Below, one piece after another: positions 39,464 through 46,600 of a stretch of 64,000 bases of DNA. Positions within the stretch are counted from its first letter, which is position 1, and each line of letters begins with the position of its first letter. Origin of the DNA: Acidobacteriota bacterium (GTDB lineage: Bacteria > Acidobacteriota > Terriglobia > Bryobacterales > Bryobacteraceae); the NCBI GenBank assembly GCA_016213775.1, contig JACQZR010000146.1, positions 1 through 64,000 of the forward strand, read 5' to 3'. A program made the translations under genes and the position numbers. The notes under the pieces are model-generated. The model did not search any database. It was not told the DNA's origin and saw nothing but the letters and a program-made list of their open reading frames with translations.

Positions 39464-41083
39464 ATGGCAACGCGAACCCTCGCCAACGAGTTGGTTCTTC
39501 GGAGTTCGGCTCCGCCGTCCGCGCTTCCGCTCGATTTTGCCGAGCGAGGAGTTCGCCGCTTTGGCTGGCTGGCGCTCGGCTTCGCGCTCACGCAGGTCCT
39601 CGTTCTCATCATGGGCGCCAACGTTCAGCCGGGATGGGTTGACCCGTACTCCGCGCCGCCAATCTATCGTCTTGGCTTGGTGTTGGCTGCCCTTCTCGGC
39701 TCTGGCTTTTGCGCCCTGGCGTGGAGCCAGGCGATCGCGGCACCCCTGATGTTGGATCTGGCGCTGGTGTTCGAAGTGTTGGGCGGCCTCGGGATCGCGG
39801 TCGCGGAGAATGCGATATCCTGGCCGGGCGGCACGCCGATCCGCGGTGTGTCGTCCCTTGCGGTCTGGATTGTCTTCTTTGTGTTGGCGGTGCCCGCCAC
39901 GTCTGGAAAGAGTCTGCTCGCATCCACCTCAGCGGCGCTTATGGGTCCGGTTGGCCTTGCATTGAACATTGCAGGTGGACACGTGTTGAACCCGGCTCCG
40001 AGCCAGTGGATCACGCTGTTCCTCCCGACGATTGCGATGGCTATTTGCGCATCGGTCGTCGCGCGGTTCGTCTATCATCTGACGGGTCAGGTGAGCAAGT
40101 TGCGAGACTTGGGTAGTTATCATCTGACCGAAGAGCTCGGTGCCGGAGGAATGGGTGAAATCTGGATCGCCGAGCACGCCCTCCTCGCCCGGCGCGTGGC
40201 AATCAAACTGATTCGCCACGAGGCGCTCCAACGCGGCGACATCCGTGCCGTGAAACTCCGTTTTGAGCGCGAGGCTCAGGCGATCGCCAGCTTGAGTTCG
40301 CCCCACACGGTCGAGCTTTATGACTTCGGAGTAACGGAAGAGGGCACTTTCTATTACGTGATGGAGCTTCTGGAGGGTATGGACCTACAGAGGCTGGTGC
40401 GCGACTTCGGACCAATGCCGGCGGCGCGTGTGTTGCACGTGACGGCACAAGTGTGTGACTCCCTTGCCGAGGCCCACGCGAAGGGCATTGTGCACCGCGA
40501 CATCAAGCCCTCCAACATTGTCCTCTCCGTTCAGGGCTGCACATACGATTACGCCAAAGTCCTGGATTTCGGGTTGGCCAAGGCTGTGGTGGTGGAAGAC
40601 CACGAACCGCTCACCAAGCCTGGCACAACACCTGGCACACCCGCCTTCATGGCCCCAGAGTCAGCTATCGGCCTGGATAGCCTGGACAGCCAGGCGGACG
40701 TGTATTCGCTTGGGTGCGTTGCCTATTACCTGCTCACAGGGGGCCTGGTGTTTTCGGGAAAGGATGAGCTGGCGATGGCAGTGGCCCATGTGAACGAAAT
40801 TCCGGCGCCGCCATCCACGCGAACTGAACTACCCATTCCTCCCGAACTCGATGAATTGGTACTTCGATGCCTTGCCAAAGAACCTACTGCCAGACCTCAC
40901 GGCTGTCACGAGTTGGCGACCTTGCTTCTGCAATGTGGTGCCGATCGGCCCTGGACTCAGCAGGACGCCCGGTCGTGGTGGGAGACGAACCGGCCGCCGG
41001 TGGCCCATAGAAGCGAATTGAGGCTTCGGCATCGCGCCGACGCGGCCCTATCAGCACCGCGACAAGGCCAGGTTGAATCGTAG
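39464..41083 (+). CDS. Membrane serine/threonine protein kinase with N-terminal membrane domain
   Basis: A 539-residue Hanks-type kinase. Residues 30-205 contain about six hydrophobic helices with no known sensor fold. The kinase domain follows from about 220: Gly loop 'LGAGGMGEIWIAEH', Lys in 'RRVAIKLI', catalytic loop 'HRDIKPSNIV', 'DFGLAKAV', 'PEFMAPES'-type region reading 'TPAFMAPESA', and 'DVYSLGCVAYYLLTG'. The usual bacterial order is kinase first and membrane helix later; here it is reversed. A TTG 33 nt upstream is an alternative start. It lies inside the segment between repeats A and B, so it looks like cargo. Confidence 0.88.
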   Translation: MATRTLANELVLRSSAPPSALPLDFAERGVRRFGWLALGFALTQVLVLIMGANVQPGWVDPYSAPPIYRLGLVLAALLGSGFCALAWSQAIAAPLMLDLALVFEVLGGLGIAVAENAISWPGGTPIRGVSSLAVWIVFFVLAVPATSGKSLLASTSAALMGPVGLALNIAGGHVLNPAPSQWITLFLPTIAMAICASVVARFVYHLTGQVSKLRDLGSYHLTEELGAGGMGEIWIAEHALLARRVAIKLIRHEALQRGDIRAVKLRFEREAQAIASLSSPHTVELYDFGVTEEGTFYYVMELLEGMDLQRLVRDFGPMPAARVLHVTAQVCDSLAEAHAKGIVHRDIKPSNIVLSVQGCTYDYAKVLDFGLAKAVVVEDHEPLTKPGTTPGTPAFMAPESAIGLDSLDSQADVYSLGCVAYYLLTGGLVFSGKDELAMAVAHVNEIPAPPSTRTELPIPPELDELVLRCLAKEPTARPHGCHELATLLLQCGADRPWTQQDARSWWETNRPPVAHRSELRLRHRADAALSAPRQGQVES

Positions 41084-41244
41084 TTATGCGCCTTAGAACG
41101 TCACCTTCGGACTTTACACCCGGCCTGTTCGGCGGCTCCAATCGACCCGCAATTGGCGAGTTCCTCCCGACCTGTTCGCATCGGCACAACGACTTCCGTC
41201 GTAACACGTGCGCCTCCGCGCCTGCACTTAACCCGCGTCCGCGG

Positions 41245-41325
41245 CACTGCTGCGATTGCCAGCCGGGATGACGGGTCGTCAGGTACGAGCCGGAAGCAGA
41301 TGTCCGCAAACCCGAAGTAATCATT
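41245..41325 (+). pseudogene. Relic of a DUF433 antitoxin gene (3' end only)
   Basis: About 80 bp match the 3' end of the intact DUF433 gene (42550-42633): 'gattgccagccg' and 'caggtacgagcc' are shared, as is 'gcagatgtccgcaaac' with 'cgaagt' close behind. The relic ends where the partner toxin gene would start. Nothing upstream to 41085 resembles the rest of the gene, so only the tail of an older toxin-antitoxin module remains. The other bases between the kinase and vapC show no gene. Confidence 0.8.
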
Positions 41326-41341
41326 CACGCGCGGTTGCCCC

Positions 41342-41737
41342 CTATTTGGGAAACTGAAATCCCTGCTCCACGAAATGACGATCAAACGCGAACGCCGCCG
41401 AGCAGCGGTGTTTACGCATCACGACGAAGCTGGAACAATCCACAAGACTCAGTTTTCGCCGCCGGGCCGAGAGAAGTGCTGTAACGGAATCCGCATGAGT
41501 GGGAGCATCAATGCACTCCACCGATACCAGCGGCAGAAGATCGTCTAAAAGCGTGCTCACGGCATCCATCCCCAACCGGCTCTGGACCAGGGTACAGCTC
41601 TCCACAAGAACGTAGTTCGTAGTGAGCATCGGAGCCCCAGCTCCGACAAGGCGAAACCAACACAGCCTGGCGGCTGCATGATTGTTGTCACCGCGGTCCA
41701 GAATTGCGAAGAACGCCGATGTATCGACAAATATCAA
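41342..41737 (-). CDS. vapC: VapC-type PIN domain ribonuclease toxin
   Basis: A 131-residue PIN-domain toxin, full length. Acidic metal ligands are in place: Asp5 in 'IFVDTSAFFAILDR', Glu46 in 'TNYVLVESCTL', Asp100 in 'KLSLVDCSSF', and an Asp in 'FAFDRHF'. It would cleave tRNA or rRNA when free of antitoxin. The ATG overlaps the antitoxin stop by 4 bp. A truncated relative lies 2 kb away at 39094-39275. Confidence 0.9.
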   Translation of the reverse strand: MIFVDTSAFFAILDRGDNNHAAARLCWFRLVGAGAPMLTTNYVLVESCTLVQSRLGMDAVSTLLDDLLPLVSVECIDAPTHADSVTALLSARRRKLSLVDCSSFVVMRKHRCSAAFAFDRHFVEQGFQFPK

Positions 41738-41985
41738 CGCTTGGCTATTGCCTCAACCAGATACCGGTCATGATTGGCACTGATGTCCTTCGAGCCCGAC
41801 CGGTAGCGTCCGGCGGCCTGCTTGGCACGCGCTACGACTTCCGCTGGCCACTGCATCCGTTCCCGTTCAACCAACTGATCAACACTCTTCCGGATCAAAG
41901 CAGCCATTGACTCGCCTCGGGACGCGGAGATGCGCTTCAACTCAGATGCTTGATGCTCCGTCAGTTGAATTTGGGTTCTTACCAT
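41734..41985 (-). CDS. vapB: Ribbon-helix-helix antitoxin
   Basis: An 83-residue antitoxin. The N-terminal 'MVRTQIQLTEHQASELKRIS' with 'GESMAALIRKSVDQLV' is a ribbon-helix-helix DNA-binding domain. The C-terminal half ('PAEVVARAKQAAGRYRSGSK') binds the toxin. It is coupled to vapC by a 4-bp overlap. Two GATTACA copies just upstream are likely its autoregulatory operator. Confidence 0.87.
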   Translation of the reverse strand: MVRTQIQLTEHQASELKRISASRGESMAALIRKSVDQLVERERMQWPAEVVARAKQAAGRYRSGSKDISANHDRYLVEAIAKR

Positions 41986-41987
41986 GC

Positions 41988-42016
41988 GATTACAGTGTAG
42001 CAGACAGGTGATTACA
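41988..42016. promoter_or_regulatory. Putative operator of vapBC: two GATTACA direct repeats
   Basis: GATTACA occurs at 41988-41994 and 42010-42016, 22 bp apart, which puts both on the same DNA face. The first is 2 bp before the vapB ATG. A TACACT on the minus strand between them can serve as -10. Tandem sites at helical spacing are the usual binding mode for ribbon-helix-helix dimers. Confidence 0.55.
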
Positions 42017-42052
42017 TGATGTCACAGAGTATCGTCATCCCGCGGTATCCTG

Positions 42053-42176
42053 CTAACGTGCAAGGGCCCATGAAACTCCGCCTCGACCCGTGGCCCGCCG
42101 AACTACGAAGCGCCCATCCAGCTCGACGACGACTCCCCGCAATCGGCGCCGGAGTCGACCCCACTGTCGAATCCGG
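42053..42176 (+). repeat. Direct repeat copy B: degenerate duplicate of the 5' end of nurA
   Basis: This copy matches copy C from 'gctaac' through the ATG (42070) and first 30 codons, and further to 'gaatccggc'. It has a one-base insertion after codon 10 and small indels later, so its frame is broken and it is dead. It separates the kinase/vapBC segment from the DUF433/DUF5615 segment. The 138 bp after it hold only a possible TAAACT -10 before the DUF433 gene. Confidence 0.9.
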
Positions 42177-42314
42177 CTGCGCATTCTAGGGAGATTTGCG
42201 GACAACCGAACATTATGAGAGGAGCTGCCATCCATGGTAATCCCTGAAGTAATGAGAGCGGCCGCGCAGTCGTGTGCAATCTCGTAATGTAAACTGAGGT
42301 TGGGACTCGATCCT

Positions 42315-42629
42315 ATGAACCAGTATCTGGAAATGCGCAACGACGCCTACTACATTGCGGGAACGAGGATCGGCCTCGACGTGATCGTTCATGAGTTCCG
42401 CAACGGAACCTCCACTGAGGCGATCTTTGACGCCTACCCGGCCATCGGCTCACTCGCGAAACTATATGGCGCCATCACCTTCATACTGGAGCATCCCGGC
42501 GAAGTGAATGCCTACCTCTCTCGCCAGGAAGAGCGGTTCCGTGAGATTGCCGCAACCCATCCATTGCCAGCCGAAATGCTAGCGCGCCAGGTACGAGCCC
42601 GGGAGCAGATGTCCGCAAACACGAAGTGA
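42315..42629 (+). CDS. DUF433 domain antitoxin-like protein
   Basis: A 104-residue protein of the DUF433 family, helix-turn-helix antitoxins of the VapB45 kind. 'AGTRIGLDVIVHEFRNGTST' and 'AIFDAYPAIGSLAKLYGAIT' with 'FILEHP' give the family core. A TTG five codons earlier is less likely. The next gene's GTG overlaps its stop by 4 bp. Part of an older copy of this gene survives at 41245-41325. Confidence 0.82.
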   Translation: MNQYLEMRNDAYYIAGTRIGLDVIVHEFRNGTSTEAIFDAYPAIGSLAKLYGAITFILEHPGEVNAYLSRQEERFREIAATHPLPAEMLARQVRAREQMSANTK

Positions 42630-42904
42630 AGATTCGATTCCAGGCCGATGCCGATTTGAACCCACAAGTGCGGCGCGGCTTGCGTGTGCTGCGGCTGGCA
42701 GCGGCCGACAATCGCGTACTCGTCACGCGGGATGTCGCAACGATGCCCGAACACTTCCTCAACCTTGCCAGCCACAGCAACTCACCCGTCATCATTCTGT
42801 TGCCCTCGTCCCGGTCGATCGGGATGGTAATTGAAGGACTCTTCCTGATATGGCTAACGGAAGCAGCAGACGACTTCCGCAATCAAATCCGATGGCTTCC
42901 CTGA
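42626..42904 (+). CDS. DUF5615 PIN-like toxin with an internal deletion
   Basis: A 92-residue protein that begins like DUF5615 (Mut7-C/PIN-like) proteins ('MKIRFQADADLNPQVRRGLR') and then jumps to 'VLRLAAADNRVLVTRDVATM'. Family members usually have some 25-30 residues between these blocks, including a conserved 'GLEGLPDPE'-like segment that I recall from the family and that is absent here. The deletion is in frame, so a shortened protein could be made but is probably inactive. Its stop lies 27 bp before nurA. Confidence 0.72.
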   Translation: MKIRFQADADLNPQVRRGLRVLRLAAADNRVLVTRDVATMPEHFLNLASHSNSPVIILLPSSRSIGMVIEGLFLIWLTEAADDFRNQIRWLP

Positions 42905-42910
42905 CTGACT

Positions 42911-43047
42911 TGCTAACATGCAAGGGCGCCCATGAAACTCCGCCTCGACCCGTGGCCCGCCGACTACGAAGCGCCCATCCAGCTTGACGACGACGCCCCC
43001 GCAATCGGCGCCACCGTCGACCACACCGTTGAATCCGCCACCTGGCA
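42911..43047 (+). repeat. Direct repeat copy C: the functional 5' end of nurA
   Basis: The intact copy, holding the AAGGG ribosome binding site and the nurA start at 42932. The repeated unit begins at 'taac', 18 bp before the ATG, and extends about 30 codons in A and about 38 in B. A five-codon micro-ORF (ATG at 42914, TGA overlapping the nurA ATG) is present here and in copy A. Confidence 0.92.
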
Positions 43048-43855
43048 CGCCATCGCCCCCGAACCCGCCACCGCCACCGCCTGTTACTTCGTCGACGGTG
43101 TCCGCCGCGTCGAAGCCCGCGTCATGGGATCCTTCGACGGCATCCTCACCCACGGCCTCATGGGCTCTCTCTCCGCCGGCTTCGTAAAAGCCGAAGGCCC
43201 CCGCGCCCGGTTCGGCGACATCATCGTCAACCGCTACCTCATCCTCGGCAAGGGCCAGCGCGAAACCATGCTCGACTATGCCCCCCACTCCACCACCGAC
43301 AACACGCCCAACGCCGTCCTCGGCGAACTCCAGAGCCTCATGCGCACCGCCGAAACCCGCATGGCCGAACACGCCGCCGGCAAAGGTGGCTGCGTCTTTG
43401 TAGATGGCCCAAGCTACCGCGCCACCGGCGCCCAGGATGTCGTCGGCGTCATCAAGCGCATCTTCGAAGCCTACGTTTCCGACGACCGCTTCGCATTAGT
43501 GGAAACCCTCCGCCGCGGCGGACGCACCCCGCTCTTCTCCATCGCCGACGGCGTCTATGACCGTTACTCGTGCTTCCTCCGCCTCGCCGATCCGCGCCCC
43601 ATCGACCATCCGCTCGCCGGAATCGTCCGCGTCGAAATCGGCGCAGCCGTGGGCCTGCAACGTGCCCGCGAACTCGCCTCGCTCGCCGCGTCGCTGCTGC
43701 CCAGGTTCGCTTCCACCTCCCAGCGCGACCCGCGCGCGCCGCAAAACCTCCTCCCCGGCGGAGCCCTCGAACAGGAGATGCGCCGCCGCCTCGGCGATCC
43801 CGTCCTCCTCCGCCGTGGTATAGAGAAGAGTCTGCATGAGCAAAGAGATCGGTAA
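42932..43855 (+). CDS. nurA: NurA domain 5'-3' nuclease
   Basis: A 307-residue protein of the NurA family, a dimeric Mn-dependent nuclease that works with HerA to resect DNA ends. The RNase H-like core shows 'CYFVDGVRRVEARV' with Asp55 and, later, 'GGCVFVDGPSYR' with Asp158, the positions expected for metal-binding Asps. The middle and C-terminal helices read 'GVIKRIFEAYVSDDRFALVE' and 'DHPLAGIVRVEIG'. The first 30 codons are duplicated twice upstream. herA overlaps its 3' end by 20 bp, so the proteins are made together. Confidence 0.85.
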   Translation: MKLRLDPWPADYEAPIQLDDDAPAIGATVDHTVESATWHAIAPEPATATACYFVDGVRRVEARVMGSFDGILTHGLMGSLSAGFVKAEGPRARFGDIIVNRYLILGKGQRETMLDYAPHSTTDNTPNAVLGELQSLMRTAETRMAEHAAGKGGCVFVDGPSYRATGAQDVVGVIKRIFEAYVSDDRFALVETLRRGGRTPLFSIADGVYDRYSCFLRLADPRPIDHPLAGIVRVEIGAAVGLQRARELASLAASLLPRFASTSQRDPRAPQNLLPGGALEQEMRRRLGDPVLLRRGIEKSLHEQRDR

Positions 43856-45443
43856 GGTCCTCGGCACCGCCGACGCGCAGCCGCTGGACTTCTGGATTGC
43901 CACACCGCCCGAACAACTCGTCCAACTGGACGACGTAGTCCTCGTCCGCCGCGACGCCGGCAACGAGGGCAAAGTCACCCTCTACGGCATCGTCGATCAG
44001 GTGATCGCCCGCCATGAAGGCGCGCGCCTCGACACCGACGTCTTCCTCGCCGCCGATGGCGTCCTCCCTCTCACCCATTCCGTCAAAGCCCACGTCACTG
44101 TCACCCGCGTCGAGCCCGAGACCTTCGTCCCTCCGCTCCCCGGCGAAGCGGTCTTCCGCGCCACCGGCGACGATCGCAGCAAAGCGCTCTTCTTCGACGG
44201 CATGACGCGCAAGTTCCCCCTCGGCCTTTCCCGCGACGGCGAGCCCGTCTACGGCAACTTCGAATTCCTCGATGGCAGCCGCGGCGCGCACATCAACATC
44301 TCCGGCATCTCCGGCGTCGCCACCAAGACCACCTACGCCACCTTTCTCCTCTACGGCATCTTCCAATCGGACCTGCTCGGCGCCGAAGCTGCCAACACCC
44401 ACGCCCTCATCTTTAACGTGAAAGGCGAGGACCTCCTCTTCCTCGACAAGGCCAACGTCAATCTCAAGCCCGAACAGTCCGCGCTTTACGCAAAGCTAGG
44501 TCTCCGCCCCGGCGCATTTCCCGATGTCTCCATCTACGCCCCCGTAAAGAAGGATCAAATCGAAATGATCGCCGACACCGGCAAGCGCGGCGCCGGTGTC
44601 ACCGCCTTCTGCTGGAGTATCGAAGAGTTCTGCCGCCAGCGCTACCTGCGCTATCTGTTCACTGAAGCCGACGACGAAACCAACCAGATCTCGTTCGTCG
44701 CCGAACGCGTCGAACAGCAGCTCGCCCGCGAAGTCCCCCGTGTCGATACCTTCGAAGACCTCGCCGCCTACATCGCCCTGAGCCTCGACACGTGGGCAGG
44801 TGGATACACCGCCGGCACCCGCGCCGCCTTCGAGCGCCGCCTCCAAAGCGCCATCCCCCGCGTCGGCTATCTCATCCGCGGCAACGTAGCCAATCAGTAT
44901 GACCACACCATCAACTGGCAGCGGTCGCAACTCACCGTCATCGACATCCACAATCTCCACGACCGCGCCAAGCGCTTCGTCATCGGCGTCGTCCTCCGCC
45001 GCATGTTTGAGGACAAGGAGCAGCGAGGCTCCCGTACGCCTCTCGCGTTTGTCGTCCTGGACGAGCTCAACAAGTACGCCCCGCGCGAAGGCCGCAGCCC
45101 CATCAAAGAGGTCATCCTCGACATGGCCGAACGCGGACGCAGCCTCGGCGTCATTCTCATCGGCGCAGAGCAGACCGCCAGTCAAATCGAGCGCCGCGTC
45201 GTCGCCAACTCCAGCTTCCGCGTCGTCGGGCGTCTCGATCTCGCTGAAGCGCAGAACAACGAATACGCCTTCCTGCCGGCCACCAGCCGTGCGCGCGCCG
45301 GCATTCTCAAACCGGGCACCATCATTGTCAGCCAGCCCGAAATCCCAACCCCGCTGCTGGTCCAGTTCCCCTTCCCCGCCTGGGCCACGCGCTTTGAAGA
45401 GGCGGAGAAGCCCGCGGCCAAACGCAATCCAATCCCCAAGTAA
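43836..45443 (+). CDS. herA: HerA-like hexameric DNA translocase (DUF87/FtsK-HerA family ATPase)
   Basis: A 535-residue ATPase. An N-terminal HAS-barrel-like beta domain covers about residues 1-130. The RecA-like core has the P-loop region 'SGISGVATKTTYATFLLYG' near residue 158, where the Gly before the Lys is Thr, then Walker B 'FVVLDELNKYAP' near 408. 'GAEQTASQIERRVVANSSFR' holds the sensor and arginine positions. It should form a ring that pumps DNA to NurA. The stop is 2 bp from sbcD. Confidence 0.88.
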   Translation: MSKEIGKVLGTADAQPLDFWIATPPEQLVQLDDVVLVRRDAGNEGKVTLYGIVDQVIARHEGARLDTDVFLAADGVLPLTHSVKAHVTVTRVEPETFVPPLPGEAVFRATGDDRSKALFFDGMTRKFPLGLSRDGEPVYGNFEFLDGSRGAHINISGISGVATKTTYATFLLYGIFQSDLLGAEAANTHALIFNVKGEDLLFLDKANVNLKPEQSALYAKLGLRPGAFPDVSIYAPVKKDQIEMIADTGKRGAGVTAFCWSIEEFCRQRYLRYLFTEADDETNQISFVAERVEQQLAREVPRVDTFEDLAAYIALSLDTWAGGYTAGTRAAFERRLQSAIPRVGYLIRGNVANQYDHTINWQRSQLTVIDIHNLHDRAKRFVIGVVLRRMFEDKEQRGSRTPLAFVVLDELNKYAPREGRSPIKEVILDMAERGRSLGVILIGAEQTASQIERRVVANSSFRVVGRLDLAEAQNNEYAFLPATSRARAGILKPGTIIVSQPEIPTPLLVQFPFPAWATRFEEAEKPAAKRNPIPK

Positions 45444-45445
45444 CT

Positions 45446-46600
45446 ATGCGCTTCCTCCACACAGCCGATTGGCACATCGGCAAATCGCTCCGCGGCCGTT
45501 CCCGCATCGACGAACAGTCGCAAGCCCTCACGGAAATCCTCGACATCGTCCGCCGCGAAAAGATCGACGCCGTCCTCCACGCCGGCGACCTCTTCGATTC
45601 CTTCAGCCCACATGCGGAAGCCGAGCGCCTCGTCTACCACTTCTTCGGTGATCTCGCAAAACTCGGAATCCCCGCCGTCGTCATTGGTGGCAATCACGAT
45701 CATCCCCACCGTCTCGAAGCCTTGCGCCCCCTTCTGGAACCGCTCCACATCCACGTCCGCTCCGCCGTCAAAGGCCCGCAAGAAGGCGGCGTGATCCAAC
45801 TCGACATCCGCGGCGAACAGGCCCACATCGCCGTCCTCCCTTTCTTGCCCGAACACAAACTCATCACCGTCGAACAAATGATGAGCAACAAGCCAGCGCG
45901 CTTTGAAGGCTACTCCGACCGCATGGCCGACATCGTCGATTTCCTCTGCGCGGGCTTCTCCGCAAACACCGTCAACATCCTCCTCGGCCATTTGTTCGTC
46001 ATGGACGCGAAAGCCGCCGGCAGCGAGCGTCCCATCCATCTCACCAAGCCCTACGCCCTCTCCGCGCCCCGCTTCCCCACCACCGCCAGCTACATCGCCC
46101 TCGGCCATCTCCACAACCCGCAGGACGTCCCTGCCCCCAGCCCCACACGCTACGCCGGCTCCATCCTGCAAATGGATTTCGGTGAAGAAGGCCAGTCTAA
46201 ACGCGTCATCATCGTCGATGCCGCCCCGCGCAAAACCGCCCGCATGGACAGCATCGCCCTCACCAGCGGACGCCGTCTGCGCAGCGTCAACGCCAACCTC
46301 CTCGAAGTCCAGCAAAAGCAGAAGGAGTGGAACAACGGCGACCTCCTTCGCGTCACCATCCAAACCGAAAAGCCGCAGCTCGGTCTCGCCGACAAGGTCC
46401 GCGAAATGCTCCCCGACGCCGTCGAAGTGCGCGTCGAATTACCCAAGCTCGAGACCGCCACCGAAGAGCCGCTCCAAACCCTCAAACCCGAAGAAATCTT
46501 CGAGCGCTTCTACCGCGCCCGCAACGAAACCGAAATGCCCGACTCTGTCCGCCAGGCATTCGTCGAACTCTACGAGGAGACCTCCCGTGCGCCCCGTTAG
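45446..46600 (+). CDS. sbcD: SbcD/Mre11-type DNA exonuclease
   Basis: A 384-residue metallophosphoesterase nuclease that cleaves hairpin and protein-blocked DNA ends with SbcC. All five phosphoesterase motifs are visible: 'FLHTADWHIGKSLRG', 'HAGDLFDSF', 'VIGGNHDHPHRLEAL', 'NILLGHLFVMDAK' and 'YIALGHLHNPQ'. A capping domain and the C-terminal SbcC-binding region follow ('LKPEEIFERFYRARNETEMP'). The last 14 bp overlap sbcC. Confidence 0.95.
   Translation: MRFLHTADWHIGKSLRGRSRIDEQSQALTEILDIVRREKIDAVLHAGDLFDSFSPHAEAERLVYHFFGDLAKLGIPAVVIGGNHDHPHRLEALRPLLEPLHIHVRSAVKGPQEGGVIQLDIRGEQAHIAVLPFLPEHKLITVEQMMSNKPARFEGYSDRMADIVDFLCAGFSANTVNILLGHLFVMDAKAAGSERPIHLTKPYALSAPRFPTTASYIALGHLHNPQDVPAPSPTRYAGSILQMDFGEEGQSKRVIIVDAAPRKTARMDSIALTSGRRLRSVNANLLEVQQKQKEWNNGDLLRVTIQTEKPQLGLADKVREMLPDAVEVRVELPKLETATEEPLQTLKPEEIFERFYRARNETEMPDSVRQAFVELYEETSRAPR

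Noticed and set aside
38983-43047. Insertion sequence with target duplication
   Set aside because: The repeats are about 100 bp, far longer than usual target duplications, and no transposase or terminal inverted repeats are seen in either segment.
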